The translations under genes and the position numbers were made by a program. From NCBI GenBank assembly GCA_900554685.1, contig USIG01000111.1, forward strand, positions 1 through 5,700: DNA of 5,700 nucleotides, written 5' to 3'. This document shows positions 1 to 5,082 of the stretch, piece after piece. The number at the start of each line of letters is the position of its first letter. Position 1 is the stretch's first letter. The notes below the pieces were generated by a model. The model searched no databases, had not been told where the DNA came from, and saw nothing but the letters and a program-made list of their open reading frames with translations. Source of the stretch: an uncultured Cryptobacterium sp. Lineage in GTDB: Bacteria; Actinomycetota; Coriobacteriia; Coriobacteriales; Eggerthellaceae.

Positions 1-16
1 TAGTAATTTTTGCCAT
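1..16 (-). CDS. 5' end of an unidentified CDS running off the left edge
   Basis: On the minus strand an ATG at 16-14 opens a frame reading M-A-K-I-T before the window ends. A GGAG sequence (22-25) sits 5 bases upstream, and Ala as second codon is typical of bacterial starts. An alternative ATG at 28-26 opens another frame (M-E-K-T-W-Q) and has AGAGG 8 bases upstream, so the start is not certain. Too little is visible to name a product. The gene shares its strand with all other genes here and is separated from the CoA-transferase by about 616 bp, so it probably has its own promoter. Confidence 0.4.
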
Positions 17-327
17 GTTTTCTCCATTCGTTAAACCTCTGCGTGGGTTCATCCCTGTTTCGCAACCAGACAAGACCCGATACCGCCTGCGCTCATTTTT
101 GCGTCACCCAACATGTTCCTTTGCTTCAACTCAACAAAGAAACACTTGCGTACTAAGCGCATCAAGCGTTTTTTGTATCACGTACTTGCCATGGCCACTA
201 GCGAAATTAGGTCCGCCACGCATGCGAAATACTTACGCTGCTCTTCGTACCGCCCCTTGCCGTATGAAGTTTTTGAAGCAGTGCCCTCTGGCAAATGAGC
301 ACACTACGACAAATTTGCAGTCTTTGT

Positions 328-355
328 AGTATAGCAAGCTGAATCTGCCATGCAA
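328..355 (-). promoter_or_regulatory. Candidate extended -10 promoter for the left-edge gene
   Basis: On the minus strand TATACT (333-328) is preceded directly by TGC (336-334), giving an extended -10 of the form TGnTATAAT with one mismatch. A weak -35, TTGCAT (355-350), lies 16 bases upstream. Transcription would start near 321 and give a leader of about 300 nt before the ATG at 16. The match is by eye, and AT-rich chance matches are common. Confidence 0.27.
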
Positions 356-527
356 GTATTTCACCCTCTGACAAAGCGCTTCTTACAAAACGCATACATT
401 TATCTCTTTAAGACGAAAGCCCCTAAAGCCCCGCAGAAAAGTCATCTTGAAACAGAGCGCGACTTTTACCCCGAACACCTAGCCTTTACTCCAAGTATCC
501 ATTCTGTATCCCAAAACATCGCCCCTA

Positions 528-591
528 CAAGCAAGTGAGACTGAAAGCCTTAATTTCCAGTCTCACTATCGGGATTCTGCTCAAGCAAGTG
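528..591. repeat. 10-bp direct repeat CAAGCAAGTG flanking a hairpin
   Basis: CAAGCAAGTG occurs at 528-537 and again at 582-591, 54 bases apart. The copies lie on either side of the hairpin at 535-566; the first overlaps its left arm. Function is unknown. It could be the trace of a small duplication or chance. Confidence 0.5.
535..566 (-). terminator. Strong hairpin downstream of the CoA-transferase gene, possible terminator
   Basis: Perfect 9-bp arms GTGAGACTG (535-543) and CAGTCTCAC (558-566) can extend by three A-T pairs (544-546 with 554-556) past a one-base bulge, leaving a 7-nt loop. It lies 67-98 bases after the CoA-transferase stop. On the minus strand the stem is followed by TTGCTTG, a poor U-tract, so the structure is clear but intrinsic termination is uncertain. 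An mRNA 3'-stabilising stem is the alternative. No T-run follows on the plus strand. Confidence 0.5.
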
Positions 592-632
592 GGGCCGAAA
601 ACATTAGCGCAATTAACAACCGTGAGTGCTCG

Positions 633-1868
633 TTAACCCACCAATTCATCGAGCGTCTTAGGACCGCAAACCGATCCATCTGCCATCGCTGCTTCAATTT
701 CCTGATCGGTATAGCCCAAATCCTTCATGATTTCTACCGTAGAGCTGCCCAGTTTATCGGTTGGGGTATAAACGGGAGCTGGCTCAGAATCAAACTGGAT
801 AGGAACCGTTGGAATATTGCGGTCAGCCTCAGGATAATGAATCTTCACCAAGTAATCGTTATCCCATACATTTTGATCCTCATACACATCGAGAGGCGTT
901 TGGCACAGCTCAATAGGAATGCCTGCGTCTTTGAAAAGCTTCAGCGCTTCTTCGGCCGTCATCTTTGCAAGCGCTTCATCTAAAATACCCACCACTTCTG
1001 GATTGAGACCTGCCTCATTCATCTTGTTGCAGTTGACCAAACGAGGCTCATCGATCAAATCATCGCGACCAATAAGACCCATAATCTTGTTGTAGTCACG
1101 ATCATATTCAGGATCACACATGGCAAGATATTTACCGTCCCCTGTCATATAAACATTGTTGAAAGGACAAATCACCTCGAGGCGACTCTTGGGGTAAGGA
1201 TTGCCATATTGAGCAGAAATCATTCCGGTCATCAGGGCATATACACCTGCGTGCTGCAATGCGCACGTGACATAATCACCCACGCCCGACTTTTCGCGAC
1301 CAATGACCGCCGCACAAATACCTGCTGCAAGAAACATCGCTGCTTGCAAATCCCCATAGCCGTTGGTAGGAATCATAGGAGAATCGCCTCGATTTACCGT
1401 AGTACCAAAAACGCCACCACGAGCCATATAGCAGGTTACATCGAAGCCCGGATCATCCTTTTCGGCGCCCCTTTTTCCGTAGCCCAAACCATGACCCATG
1501 ATCAAACGAGGGTATTTTGCATGGAGGGTTTCCCAATCGAGGCCCATTTTACGAAGAGATTTTGTACGCGTATTGGTGATAAACACATCAGCTTCAGAAA
1601 GCAGCTTATCCATCACCTCAGCGCCTACTTTGCTTTTCAGATTAAGAGAGATAAAGCGCTTATGTAGGTTACACATATCAAAGGCAAGGTTTTCCTCATC
1701 CGACATGGGCATATTAAAAACTGCCGCTTGCGTGACACGCAAAGGATCGCCTTTAGCAGCTTCTACTTTGATTACTTCAGCGCCCCACTCTCCTAGAACG
1801 CGTCCTGTTGCAGGAGTTGCCATATAGGTAGTCAGATCAACAACCTTGATTCCCTCGAGCGGTTTCAT
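633..1868 (-). CDS. CaiB/BaiF class III CoA-transferase, FldA/HadA-like
   Basis: This 411-aa protein has the length and layout of class III CoA-transferases, which move CoA between acyl-CoA and a carboxylic acid through an enzyme-bound aspartyl-CoA thioester in the cytoplasm. The N-terminus reads LEGIKVVDLTTYMATP, followed by GAEVIKVE (29-36) and GDPLR (40-44). PGFDVTCYMARGG (140-152) and the GDLQAAMFLAAG segment (172-183) follow; D173 aligns with the catalytic Asp. The pattern GDPLR, MSDEEN, LNLKS, GFDxTxxxARGG resembles FldA (cinnamoyl-CoA:phenyllactate) and HadA (2-hydroxyisocaproate) CoA-transferases used in Stickland-type reductive amino acid fermentation. The substrate cannot be assigned: no dehydratase, dehydrogenase or activator genes are visible beside it. 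The ATG at 1868 has a GGGAGGAG ribosome binding site (1875-1882), with the AGGAG core 6 bases upstream. A dyad and candidate promoter lie 140-170 bp upstream. Family assignment is very secure; the subfamily is inferred from remembered sequences. Confidence 0.93.
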   Translation of the reverse strand: MKPLEGIKVVDLTTYMATPATGRVLGEWGAEVIKVEAAKGDPLRVTQAAVFNMPMSDEENLAFDMCNLHKRFISLNLKSKVGAEVMDKLLSEADVFITNTRTKSLRKMGLDWETLHAKYPRLIMGHGLGYGKRGAEKDDPGFDVTCYMARGGVFGTTVNRGDSPMIPTNGYGDLQAAMFLAAGICAAVIGREKSGVGDYVTCALQHAGVYALMTGMISAQYGNPYPKSRLEVICPFNNVYMTGDGKYLAMCDPEYDRDYNKIMGLIGRDDLIDEPRLVNCNKMNEAGLNPEVVGILDEALAKMTAEEALKLFKDAGIPIELCQTPLDVYEDQNVWDNDYLVKIHYPEADRNIPTVPIQFDSEPAPVYTPTDKLGSSTVEIMKDLGYTDQEIEAAMADGSVCGPKTLDELVG

Positions 1869-1930
1869 CTTACTCTCCTCCCTCTCAGGCGATTATTTTT
1901 AGACAAGCTGTTTGCTTTTCGTGTTTTAAT

Positions 1931-1972
1931 AGCGCGCTTTACAATCCCCTTTTTCACGCTTTATTGCGCGCT
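1931..1972 (-). repeat. GC-rich inverted repeat in the CoA-transferase leader
   Basis: AGCGCGC (1931-1937) and GCGCGCT (1966-1972) form perfect 7-bp arms around a 28-nt spacer, within an otherwise AT-rich region. If transcription starts near 2002, both arms lie in the mRNA leader of the CoA-transferase and could pair. No U-tract follows on the minus strand, so it is not an intrinsic terminator. Each arm also contains the self-complementary hexamer GCGCGC, so protein binding is an alternative. Confidence 0.4.
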
Positions 1973-2008
1973 GCGACGTTATGCCCTCTACGCACCTGAG
2001 AATAGTTG

Positions 2009-2038
2009 CTTATAGCATTAATGAATAACATTCTTTAA
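2009..2038 (-). promoter_or_regulatory. Candidate promoter of the CoA-transferase gene
   Basis: On the minus strand TATAAG (2014-2009) is preceded by TGC (2017-2015), forming an extended -10. A weak -35, TTAAAG (2038-2033), lies 18 bases upstream. Transcription would start near 2002 and give a leader of roughly 130 nt. The position relative to the gene is sensible, and the overlapping dyad supports a regulatory role. Other TATAAT-like matches nearby have no usable -35. Confidence 0.35.
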
Positions 2039-2039
2039 T
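2017..2039. promoter_or_regulatory. AT-rich dyad overlapping the CoA-transferase promoter, operator candidate
   Basis: ATTAATGAA (2017-2025) and TTCTTTAAT (2031-2039) are inverted arms matching at 8 of 9 positions around a 5-base centre, TAACA. The dyad fills the space between the candidate -10 and -35, where a repressor would block RNA polymerase. The 23-bp size and symmetry suit a dimeric helix-turn-helix regulator. No regulator gene is visible in the window, and its family cannot be named. Confidence 0.4.
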
Positions 2040-2137
2040 TATAGGTATAAAGAAAAGAGAACCCGGGTGCGCAGGCATAATAAAATCGCCCTTTATCTTC
2101 CGAATTATTAAAAGAACTAATAGAGGTATCTCTTGGT

Positions 2138-2677
2138 TTAGCGACCATCACGCAGAGCTTTAAGCTTTGCAAGTACCTCAGGATTCAGACGATCGGCTAC
2201 GGTATTTTTCCGCGAGACTTGCAAATTACTATCGCGATCAGCCTCATCTGATAAATCATCCATTTCAAGGCTAAACCCATTAGCACTCATACGATCTACG
2301 CCGCCCCCAAACACTGCGTCTTGGATTGAAGCGTCGCTGGTTACCACCATTACTTCAACACGCCGCTCACGCGCATCATGAGAAAGCTTTTCGATAACTT
2401 TATCCGCTGAAGAACCAAACGGCGAAAACATAACTCGTACGCCCCCGATTGTTTGAGTTTTACCTGCAGATTCGGGATTGTCCGCCGCATCAAAAACAAT
2501 AATGGCCCTGTATTCGCTGCCCGCGTAGGCCGCCACATCGCTAATAAGCGCTTCACGAACCATGTTGAACTTTTCATAGGTGTAATCTTCTTGATTGCGC
2601 ATATGGATATAGCGCGAACCACTTCGCAGCACGTTATAACCATCAACAATTAAAAGCTTGTTGCGTTTTTTCGCCAT
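2138..2677 (-). CDS. rae1: NYN-domain endoribonuclease, Rae1/YacP family
   Basis: The 179-aa product is one PIN-like NYN domain of the YacP/Rae1 family. In Bacillus subtilis Rae1 enters the ribosomal A site and cleaves certain mRNAs during translation. Diagnostic segments are LLIVDGYNVL (8-17, acidic D12), AIIVFDAADNPES (58-70, D63), GSSADKVIEKL (88-98, D92), VVTSDASIQDAVFGGG (111-126, D115) and RMSANGF (129-135). The acidic residues expected for metal-dependent catalysis are present. Residues after about 140 are charged and less conserved. I chose the ATG at 2677 (MAKKRNK); an in-frame TTG at 2698 would add seven residues but has no ribosome binding site. The Shine-Dalgarno candidate for the ATG (GGAAGGG) is rather far, about 12 bases. 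It follows rlmB by 160 bp, the same order as rlmB-yacP in Firmicutes, which supports the assignment. No strong terminator follows. Activity is inferred from family. Confidence 0.88.
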   Translation of the reverse strand: MAKKRNKLLIVDGYNVLRSGSRYIHMRNQEDYTYEKFNMVREALISDVAAYAGSEYRAIIVFDAADNPESAGKTQTIGGVRVMFSPFGSSADKVIEKLSHDARERRVEVMVVTSDASIQDAVFGGGVDRMSANGFSLEMDDLSDEADRDSNLQVSRKNTVADRLNPEVLAKLKALRDGR

Positions 2678-2837
2678 ATGCTTAAAACACCCTTCCAAAA
2701 CAAGAAAACGTCACCGCAGGGAAAGCAAAAGTCGTCCCAGAATCAAAACGTGCCTTGTGTTAGACCTTCGCCCTAGGCCTGCCTTACCTGGCATCATCTG
2801 TCTCTGTTTCACTCTGCCGAACTCTACGAGCCCTCTT
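2678..2837 (-). other. 160-bp gap between rlmB and rae1
   Basis: No gene, tRNA or clear promoter is visible. A short hairpin, AGCCC (2829-2833) with GGGCT (2843-2847), straddles the rlmB stop codon. On the minus strand no T-run follows it, so rlmB and rae1 may still be cotranscribed. The gap is longer than usual for coupled genes. Confidence 0.4.
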
Positions 2838-3605
2838 TTAGCGGGCTGTTTTGTTTTGCTCGCGGCACTGACGCATCCATTCATACATGCATGCTGTTGC
2901 AGCCTGTGCAACATTGAGTGATCCTACGTGGCCTGCCTGTGGTAATGCGACCAAAAAATCGCAATGTTCTTTAGTCAAACGCGACAGACCCTCGCCTTCG
3001 CTACCCATAACAAGAGCCAAGCGACCAGCCATAGGAGCATCCCAGATGCACTCCGTCGCCTGCTCAGAAGCACCTGCGATCCAAAAGTTTTCTTTCTTTA
3101 AGCGCTCAATAACCTGAGACACATTGCCAACTTGTGCCACTTTAATATGAGAGATCGCTCCTGCAGAGCTTTTATACGTTGCCGCTGTTACGCGTGCTGA
3201 GCGCTTGTTAGGAATAAGAATGCCTGAAGCCCCCACAATTTCCGCTGATCGGGCAATAGCTCCCAAATTACCCGCGTCGGTAATATGGTCAAGAATAATA
3301 ATAAGTGCCGTGCCGTTGTGCTCATCAGCATGAGCTTGCGCAGCATCTATGACTTCTTGAGCGCTTACATACTGATACGGACGCGTTTCCAGCATAAGGC
3401 CTTGATGCGAACCACGCTCCGAGCGAGCATCAAGATCGCTTCTTTTGACTTGCTTTACTGAAATGCCCAGCTTGTGACAACGACGCACAACATCATTGAC
3501 AGTTTTATCATTTTTGAGACCATCGGCCACATAAAGGCATTTTCCAGGCACCTTTGCTTTCAGTGCTTCCAGAACCGGTCGTTTACCCTCTACATATTCT
3601 GCCAT
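2838..3605 (-). CDS. rlmB: TrmH/SpoU-family 23S rRNA 2'-O-ribose methyltransferase (RlmB-like)
   Basis: The 255-aa product is a SPOUT (trefoil-knot) methyltransferase that uses S-adenosylmethionine; RlmB methylates G2251 (E. coli numbering) in the 23S rRNA P loop. An N-terminal substrate-binding domain starts EYVEGKRPVLEALK (3-16) and includes SERGSHQGLML (62-72). The catalytic domain shows motif 1, LDHITDAGNLGAIARSAE (105-122, with N113 and R119), motif 2, ALVMGSEGEGLSRL (197-210), and motif 3, GSLNVAQAATACMYEW (228-243). The length is normal. The frame is open to a GTG at 3623, but an AGGAGG lies inside that extension 7 bases before the ATG at 3605, so I start there. rae1 follows; upstream are the tRNA-Gln gene and its terminator. 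Other TrmH-family rRNA methyltransferases are close, but full-length N- and C-domains plus the rae1 neighbour favour RlmB. Confidence 0.92.
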   Translation of the reverse strand: MAEYVEGKRPVLEALKAKVPGKCLYVADGLKNDKTVNDVVRRCHKLGISVKQVKRSDLDARSERGSHQGLMLETRPYQYVSAQEVIDAAQAHADEHNGTALIIILDHITDAGNLGAIARSAEIVGASGILIPNKRSARVTAATYKSSAGAISHIKVAQVGNVSQVIERLKKENFWIAGASEQATECIWDAPMAGRLALVMGSEGEGLSRLTKEHCDFLVALPQAGHVGSLNVAQAATACMYEWMRQCREQNKTAR

Positions 3606-3612
3606 CTGCAGG

Positions 3613-3618
3613 CCTCCT
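3613..3618 (-). promoter_or_regulatory. Shine-Dalgarno AGGAGG that sets the rlmB start
   Basis: A perfect AGGAGG (plus-strand CCTCCT) stands 7 bases before the ATG at 3605. It would be inside the coding region if the GTG at 3623 were used, which argues for the shorter protein beginning MAEYVEGKRP. Confidence 0.85.
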
Positions 3619-3719
3619 GGCACTTTCGTCTTATCGCTTTATCTATCCAGATCGCCCCATCGCAGCACATTTGCCAAACGCATCGAAACGTAGCAACTGA
3701 ACAGATAATCACACCTCTT

Positions 3720-3782
3720 AGTATATAGATACACACGGTATAGGCACACCCAACCATGCCTCTACCATACCGGTCACGGTAT
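3720..3782 (-). promoter_or_regulatory. rlmB upstream region: CGGTAT motif cluster and possible -10
   Basis: Three copies of a CGGTAT motif occur in 47 bp: direct at 3736-3741 and 3777-3782 (both as CACGGTAT), and inverted as ATACCG at 3767-3772. The last two form a perfect 6-bp palindrome around GTCA. A TATACT (3725-3720, minus strand) could be the -10 of an rlmB promoter, but no good -35 stands at the right distance (TGTGCC at 17 bases; TTGGGT at 3753-3748 is too far). The region lies between the tRNA terminator and rlmB, so some promoter is expected here. Confidence 0.3.
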
Positions 3783-3783
3783 T

Positions 3784-3810
3784 AAAAAAGCGAGTCACAA
3801 AGACTCGCTT
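3784..3810 (-). terminator. Intrinsic terminator after tRNA-Gln
   Basis: Perfect 9-bp arms AAGCGAGTC (3788-3796) and GACTCGCTT (3802-3810) enclose a 5-base loop. On the minus strand the stem is followed by a run of six T that begins inside its base (3789-3784). This is a textbook Rho-independent terminator for transcription from the tRNA-Gln side, about 68 bases past the tRNA 3' end. It separates the tRNA unit from rlmB. No T-run follows on the plus strand. Confidence 0.9.
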
Positions 3811-3877
3811 GATCCTAATCGGTCCAAATCTAGACTTTCTTAGCTGAAAGCTTCTTCAAACCGTTCGCTGTTCAAAC

Positions 3878-3951
3878 TGGCTGGGCCAGCAGGATTCGAA
3901 CCTACATAGCTGGTACCAAAAACCAGAGTCCTACCATTGGACGATGGCCCA
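3878..3951 (-). tRNA. tRNA-Gln (anticodon UUG)
   Basis: The 74-nt minus-strand sequence folds as a full cloverleaf. The acceptor stem TGGGCCA/TGGCCCA has 7 pairs, with discriminator G and an encoded CCA (3880-3878). The D arm is GTCC/GGAC with loop AATGGTA. The anticodon stem CTGGT/ACCAG carries the loop TTTTGGT, placing TTG at 34-36 (3919-3917), which reads CAA and, by wobble, CAG. The variable loop has 4 bases, and the T arm GTAGG/CCTGC holds the loop TTCGAAT. All stems pair, with one G-T in the T stem. It has its own promoter upstream and terminator downstream. Confidence 0.97.
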
Positions 3952-3968
3952 GTATTTCAACTCGAGTG

Positions 3969-3998
3969 AATGTACCACACTAGCAATAGCTCTGACAA
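3969..3998 (-). promoter_or_regulatory. Promoter of tRNA-Gln
   Basis: On the minus strand TTGTCA (3998-3993, one mismatch to TTGACA) and TACATT (3974-3969, two mismatches to TATAAT) are 18 bases apart. The predicted start near 3962 is about 11 bases before the mature tRNA 5' end, typical for a short tRNA leader. Confidence 0.55.
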
Positions 3999-4070
3999 TG
4001 ACTATTTGCAAAACTGATGCAATTCATGAAGTTATTCACAAAAGCCCTCATATTATAACGGTTAGAGAAG

Positions 4071-4097
4071 AAAAAGAGAAAGGGATTCTTCCCGCTC
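4071..4097 (-). terminator. Weak terminator candidate for the phn operon
   Basis: On the minus strand GGGA/TCCC (4093-4090 with 4085-4082) closes a 4-base loop. After an internal loop an outer GAG/CTC (4097-4095 with 4078-4076) can pair, and TTTTT plus further pyrimidines follow (from 4075). The stem is short, so this is a tentative end for the phnL-phnPP transcript. No better one is visible between 4206 and the tRNA promoter. Confidence 0.3.
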
Positions 4098-4142
4098 CTG
4101 TAAAAATTCACCCCAGTGCAGCTTTACTTCATCGAAATATCG

Positions 4143-4238
4143 CTAAAACAAATTTTTGCACTGTCAAAATCCCGTTAAAACGAAACTTCGCACTGTCAAA
4201 AACTCACTAGAACGAAACTTCGCACTGCCCTAAATGAC
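4143..4238. repeat. Three tandem 32-bp repeats at the 3' end of the PHP gene
   Basis: Three units of exactly 32 bp lie head to tail: 4143-4174, 4175-4206 and 4207-4238. Each has an AAAAC/GAAC-type segment, then CGAAACTTCG (or AAATTTTTG in the leftmost), then GCACTG (4158-4163, 4190-4195, 4222-4227). The rightmost unit lies in the CDS and encodes QCEVSF plus the TAG stop. Read on the minus strand, the middle unit again encodes QCEVSF with TAA, and the leftmost QCKNLF with TAG. The array therefore looks like a tandem duplication of the gene's last codons with its stop, the distal copy having decayed most. The untranslated copies are in a different frame from the gene. Confidence 0.85.
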
Positions 4239-5082
4239 CTACTTTGCCGAAGGCGCCATGGAAGTCCGATCCGCCCGTACATTCCAAGTGATAACGATCA
4301 GCTAATTCTGCGCACAACGTCCAGTCACCTTGGTTGTGATCGGGATGATAGCACTCAATGCCCCACAGTCCCACCTCAACCAATGTAGGAACTGCATCGT
4401 AGCTTTTAAGCTGTCCAGGATGCGCCAATACTGCAACACCACCATCTTCAGTAATAGCCTGCACCGCATCGCGCATATCAACATAACTGATATCCCGCTT
4501 GCACAAAGCTCCCTGATCCTTGAAGAGTTTTCTATACAGGCTTTGATACTCTTCGCTACAAAATTGAGCATCACTAAGAGCAGCCATCAGATGCTGTTTA
4601 TAGAATCCTGTCGAGGCATCTTTGAGCTGATTTAGAAGCTCGTAATTAAGCTGATAGCCCGCCTTTTCAAGCTGCGCTTGCTGCCACAACGTATTGTCTG
4701 TACGAGCCTTAAGAACAGGAGCGCAAAGTTCAGCCAAAGCAGGAGAGTTTTCCTTGAGCCCATATCCAAGAATGTGCACTTTTCTTTTTGACGCATGGTT
4801 CCAAGCGCTTACCTCAATGCCGGAAAGGTAGGTGATTTTTGACGCGTTTTCAGACGGAACCGCTGATAAGGCCTGTGCCGCAGCAGAAGCGTTATCGAAA
4901 CCTCGCGTTGTGTCATGATTGGTAATGGCAAGATGAGTAAGCCCTGCTGCTTGCGCCTGCGCCAGAAGTTCAGCAGAAGTAAACGAGCCATCCGAAAGAG
5001 TGGAATGACAGTGAAGATCAGCGTGTACAGGCGATATGCCATCCCATCCCAAAAGCTCTTTTAAGGTAATATCAGGTTTCAT
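4207..5082 (-). CDS. phnPP: PHP-family cyclic phosphate dihydrolase, PhnPP-like (C-P lyase pathway)
   Basis: The 291-aa protein is a PHP-domain metallo-phosphoesterase. Likely metal ligands are all present: HADLHCHSTLSDG (20-32; H24, H26, D31), TNHDTT (54-59; H56, D57), SGIEVSA (87-93; E90), VHILGYG (102-108; H103), VLAHPG (218-223; H221), ECYHPDH (243-249) and TGGSDFHG (269-276; D273, H275). Its start overlaps the phnL stop as ATGA, so the genes are translationally coupled. The Eggerthella lenta PHP enzyme Elen0235 (PhnPP) hydrolyses 5-phosphoribosyl 1,2-cyclic phosphate, the PhnJ product, first to ribose 2,5-bisphosphate and then to ribose 5-phosphate and phosphate. This replaces the metallo-beta-lactamase PhnP. 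The same role is inferred here from family and context. Alternatives are a 3',5'-nucleoside bisphosphate phosphatase (YciV/RnaAM-like) or a histidinol-phosphatase-like enzyme, both less likely beside phnL. The last codons lie in a tandem repeat. Confidence 0.85.
   Translation of the reverse strand: MKPDITLKELLGWDGISPVHADLHCHSTLSDGSFTSAELLAQAQAAGLTHLAITNHDTTRGFDNASAAAQALSAVPSENASKITYLSGIEVSAWNHASKRKVHILGYGLKENSPALAELCAPVLKARTDNTLWQQAQLEKAGYQLNYELLNQLKDASTGFYKQHLMAALSDAQFCSEEYQSLYRKLFKDQGALCKRDISYVDMRDAVQAITEDGGVAVLAHPGQLKSYDAVPTLVEVGLWGIECYHPDHNQGDWTLCAELADRYHLECTGGSDFHGAFGKVGHLGQCEVSF

Larger units (their letters stand above)
17..632. other. 616-bp intergenic stretch without a convincing gene
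   Basis: Several short open frames exist on both strands (longest about 104 codons, plus strand, from 15). None has a good ribosome binding site with a recognisable protein, and their predicted products are rich in Thr, Arg, Cys and Pro, as in random frames. The stretch holds a strong hairpin (535-566), a 10-bp direct repeat flanking it, a candidate minus-strand extended -10 promoter (328-355), and a weaker imperfect hairpin (305-331) with arms TACGACAAA and TTTGTAGTA overlapping that promoter. It may be a long untranslated leader plus the 3' region of the CoA-transferase gene, or contain a decayed gene I cannot recognise. Confidence 0.5.

Noticed and set aside
15..329. Plus-strand open frame of 104 codons at the left edge
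   Set aside because: No ribosome binding site is visible within the window, the product is unlike any family I know, and it overlaps the better minus-strand start at 16.
207..395. Minus-strand open frame of 62 codons
   Set aside because: No Shine-Dalgarno, no recognisable motif, and it overlaps the candidate promoter. Kept only as part of the non-coding stretch.
2122..2133. AGAG/CTCT hairpin just after rae1, followed by T-rich sequence on the minus strand
   Set aside because: A 4-bp AT-containing stem is too weak to call an intrinsic terminator.
2829..2847. Hairpin AGCCC/GGGCT at the rlmB stop as a terminator
   Set aside because: The stem is only 5 bp and the T-rich tail is on the plus strand, where no gene ends. 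It does not terminate rlmB transcription.
2658..2921. Plus-strand and minus-strand short frames in the rlmB-rae1 gap
   Set aside because: They overlap the ends of rlmB and rae1 in other frames and have no start signals.
3944..4210. Plus-strand open frame of 88 codons over the tRNA and the repeat array
   Set aside because: It begins inside the antisense of tRNA-Gln, lacks a ribosome binding site, and its 3' half is the tandem repeat. The composition does not look coding.
4143..4238. CRISPR array
   Set aside because: The 32-bp units are directly tandem, with no unique spacers between repeats, and they include the 3' end of a gene.
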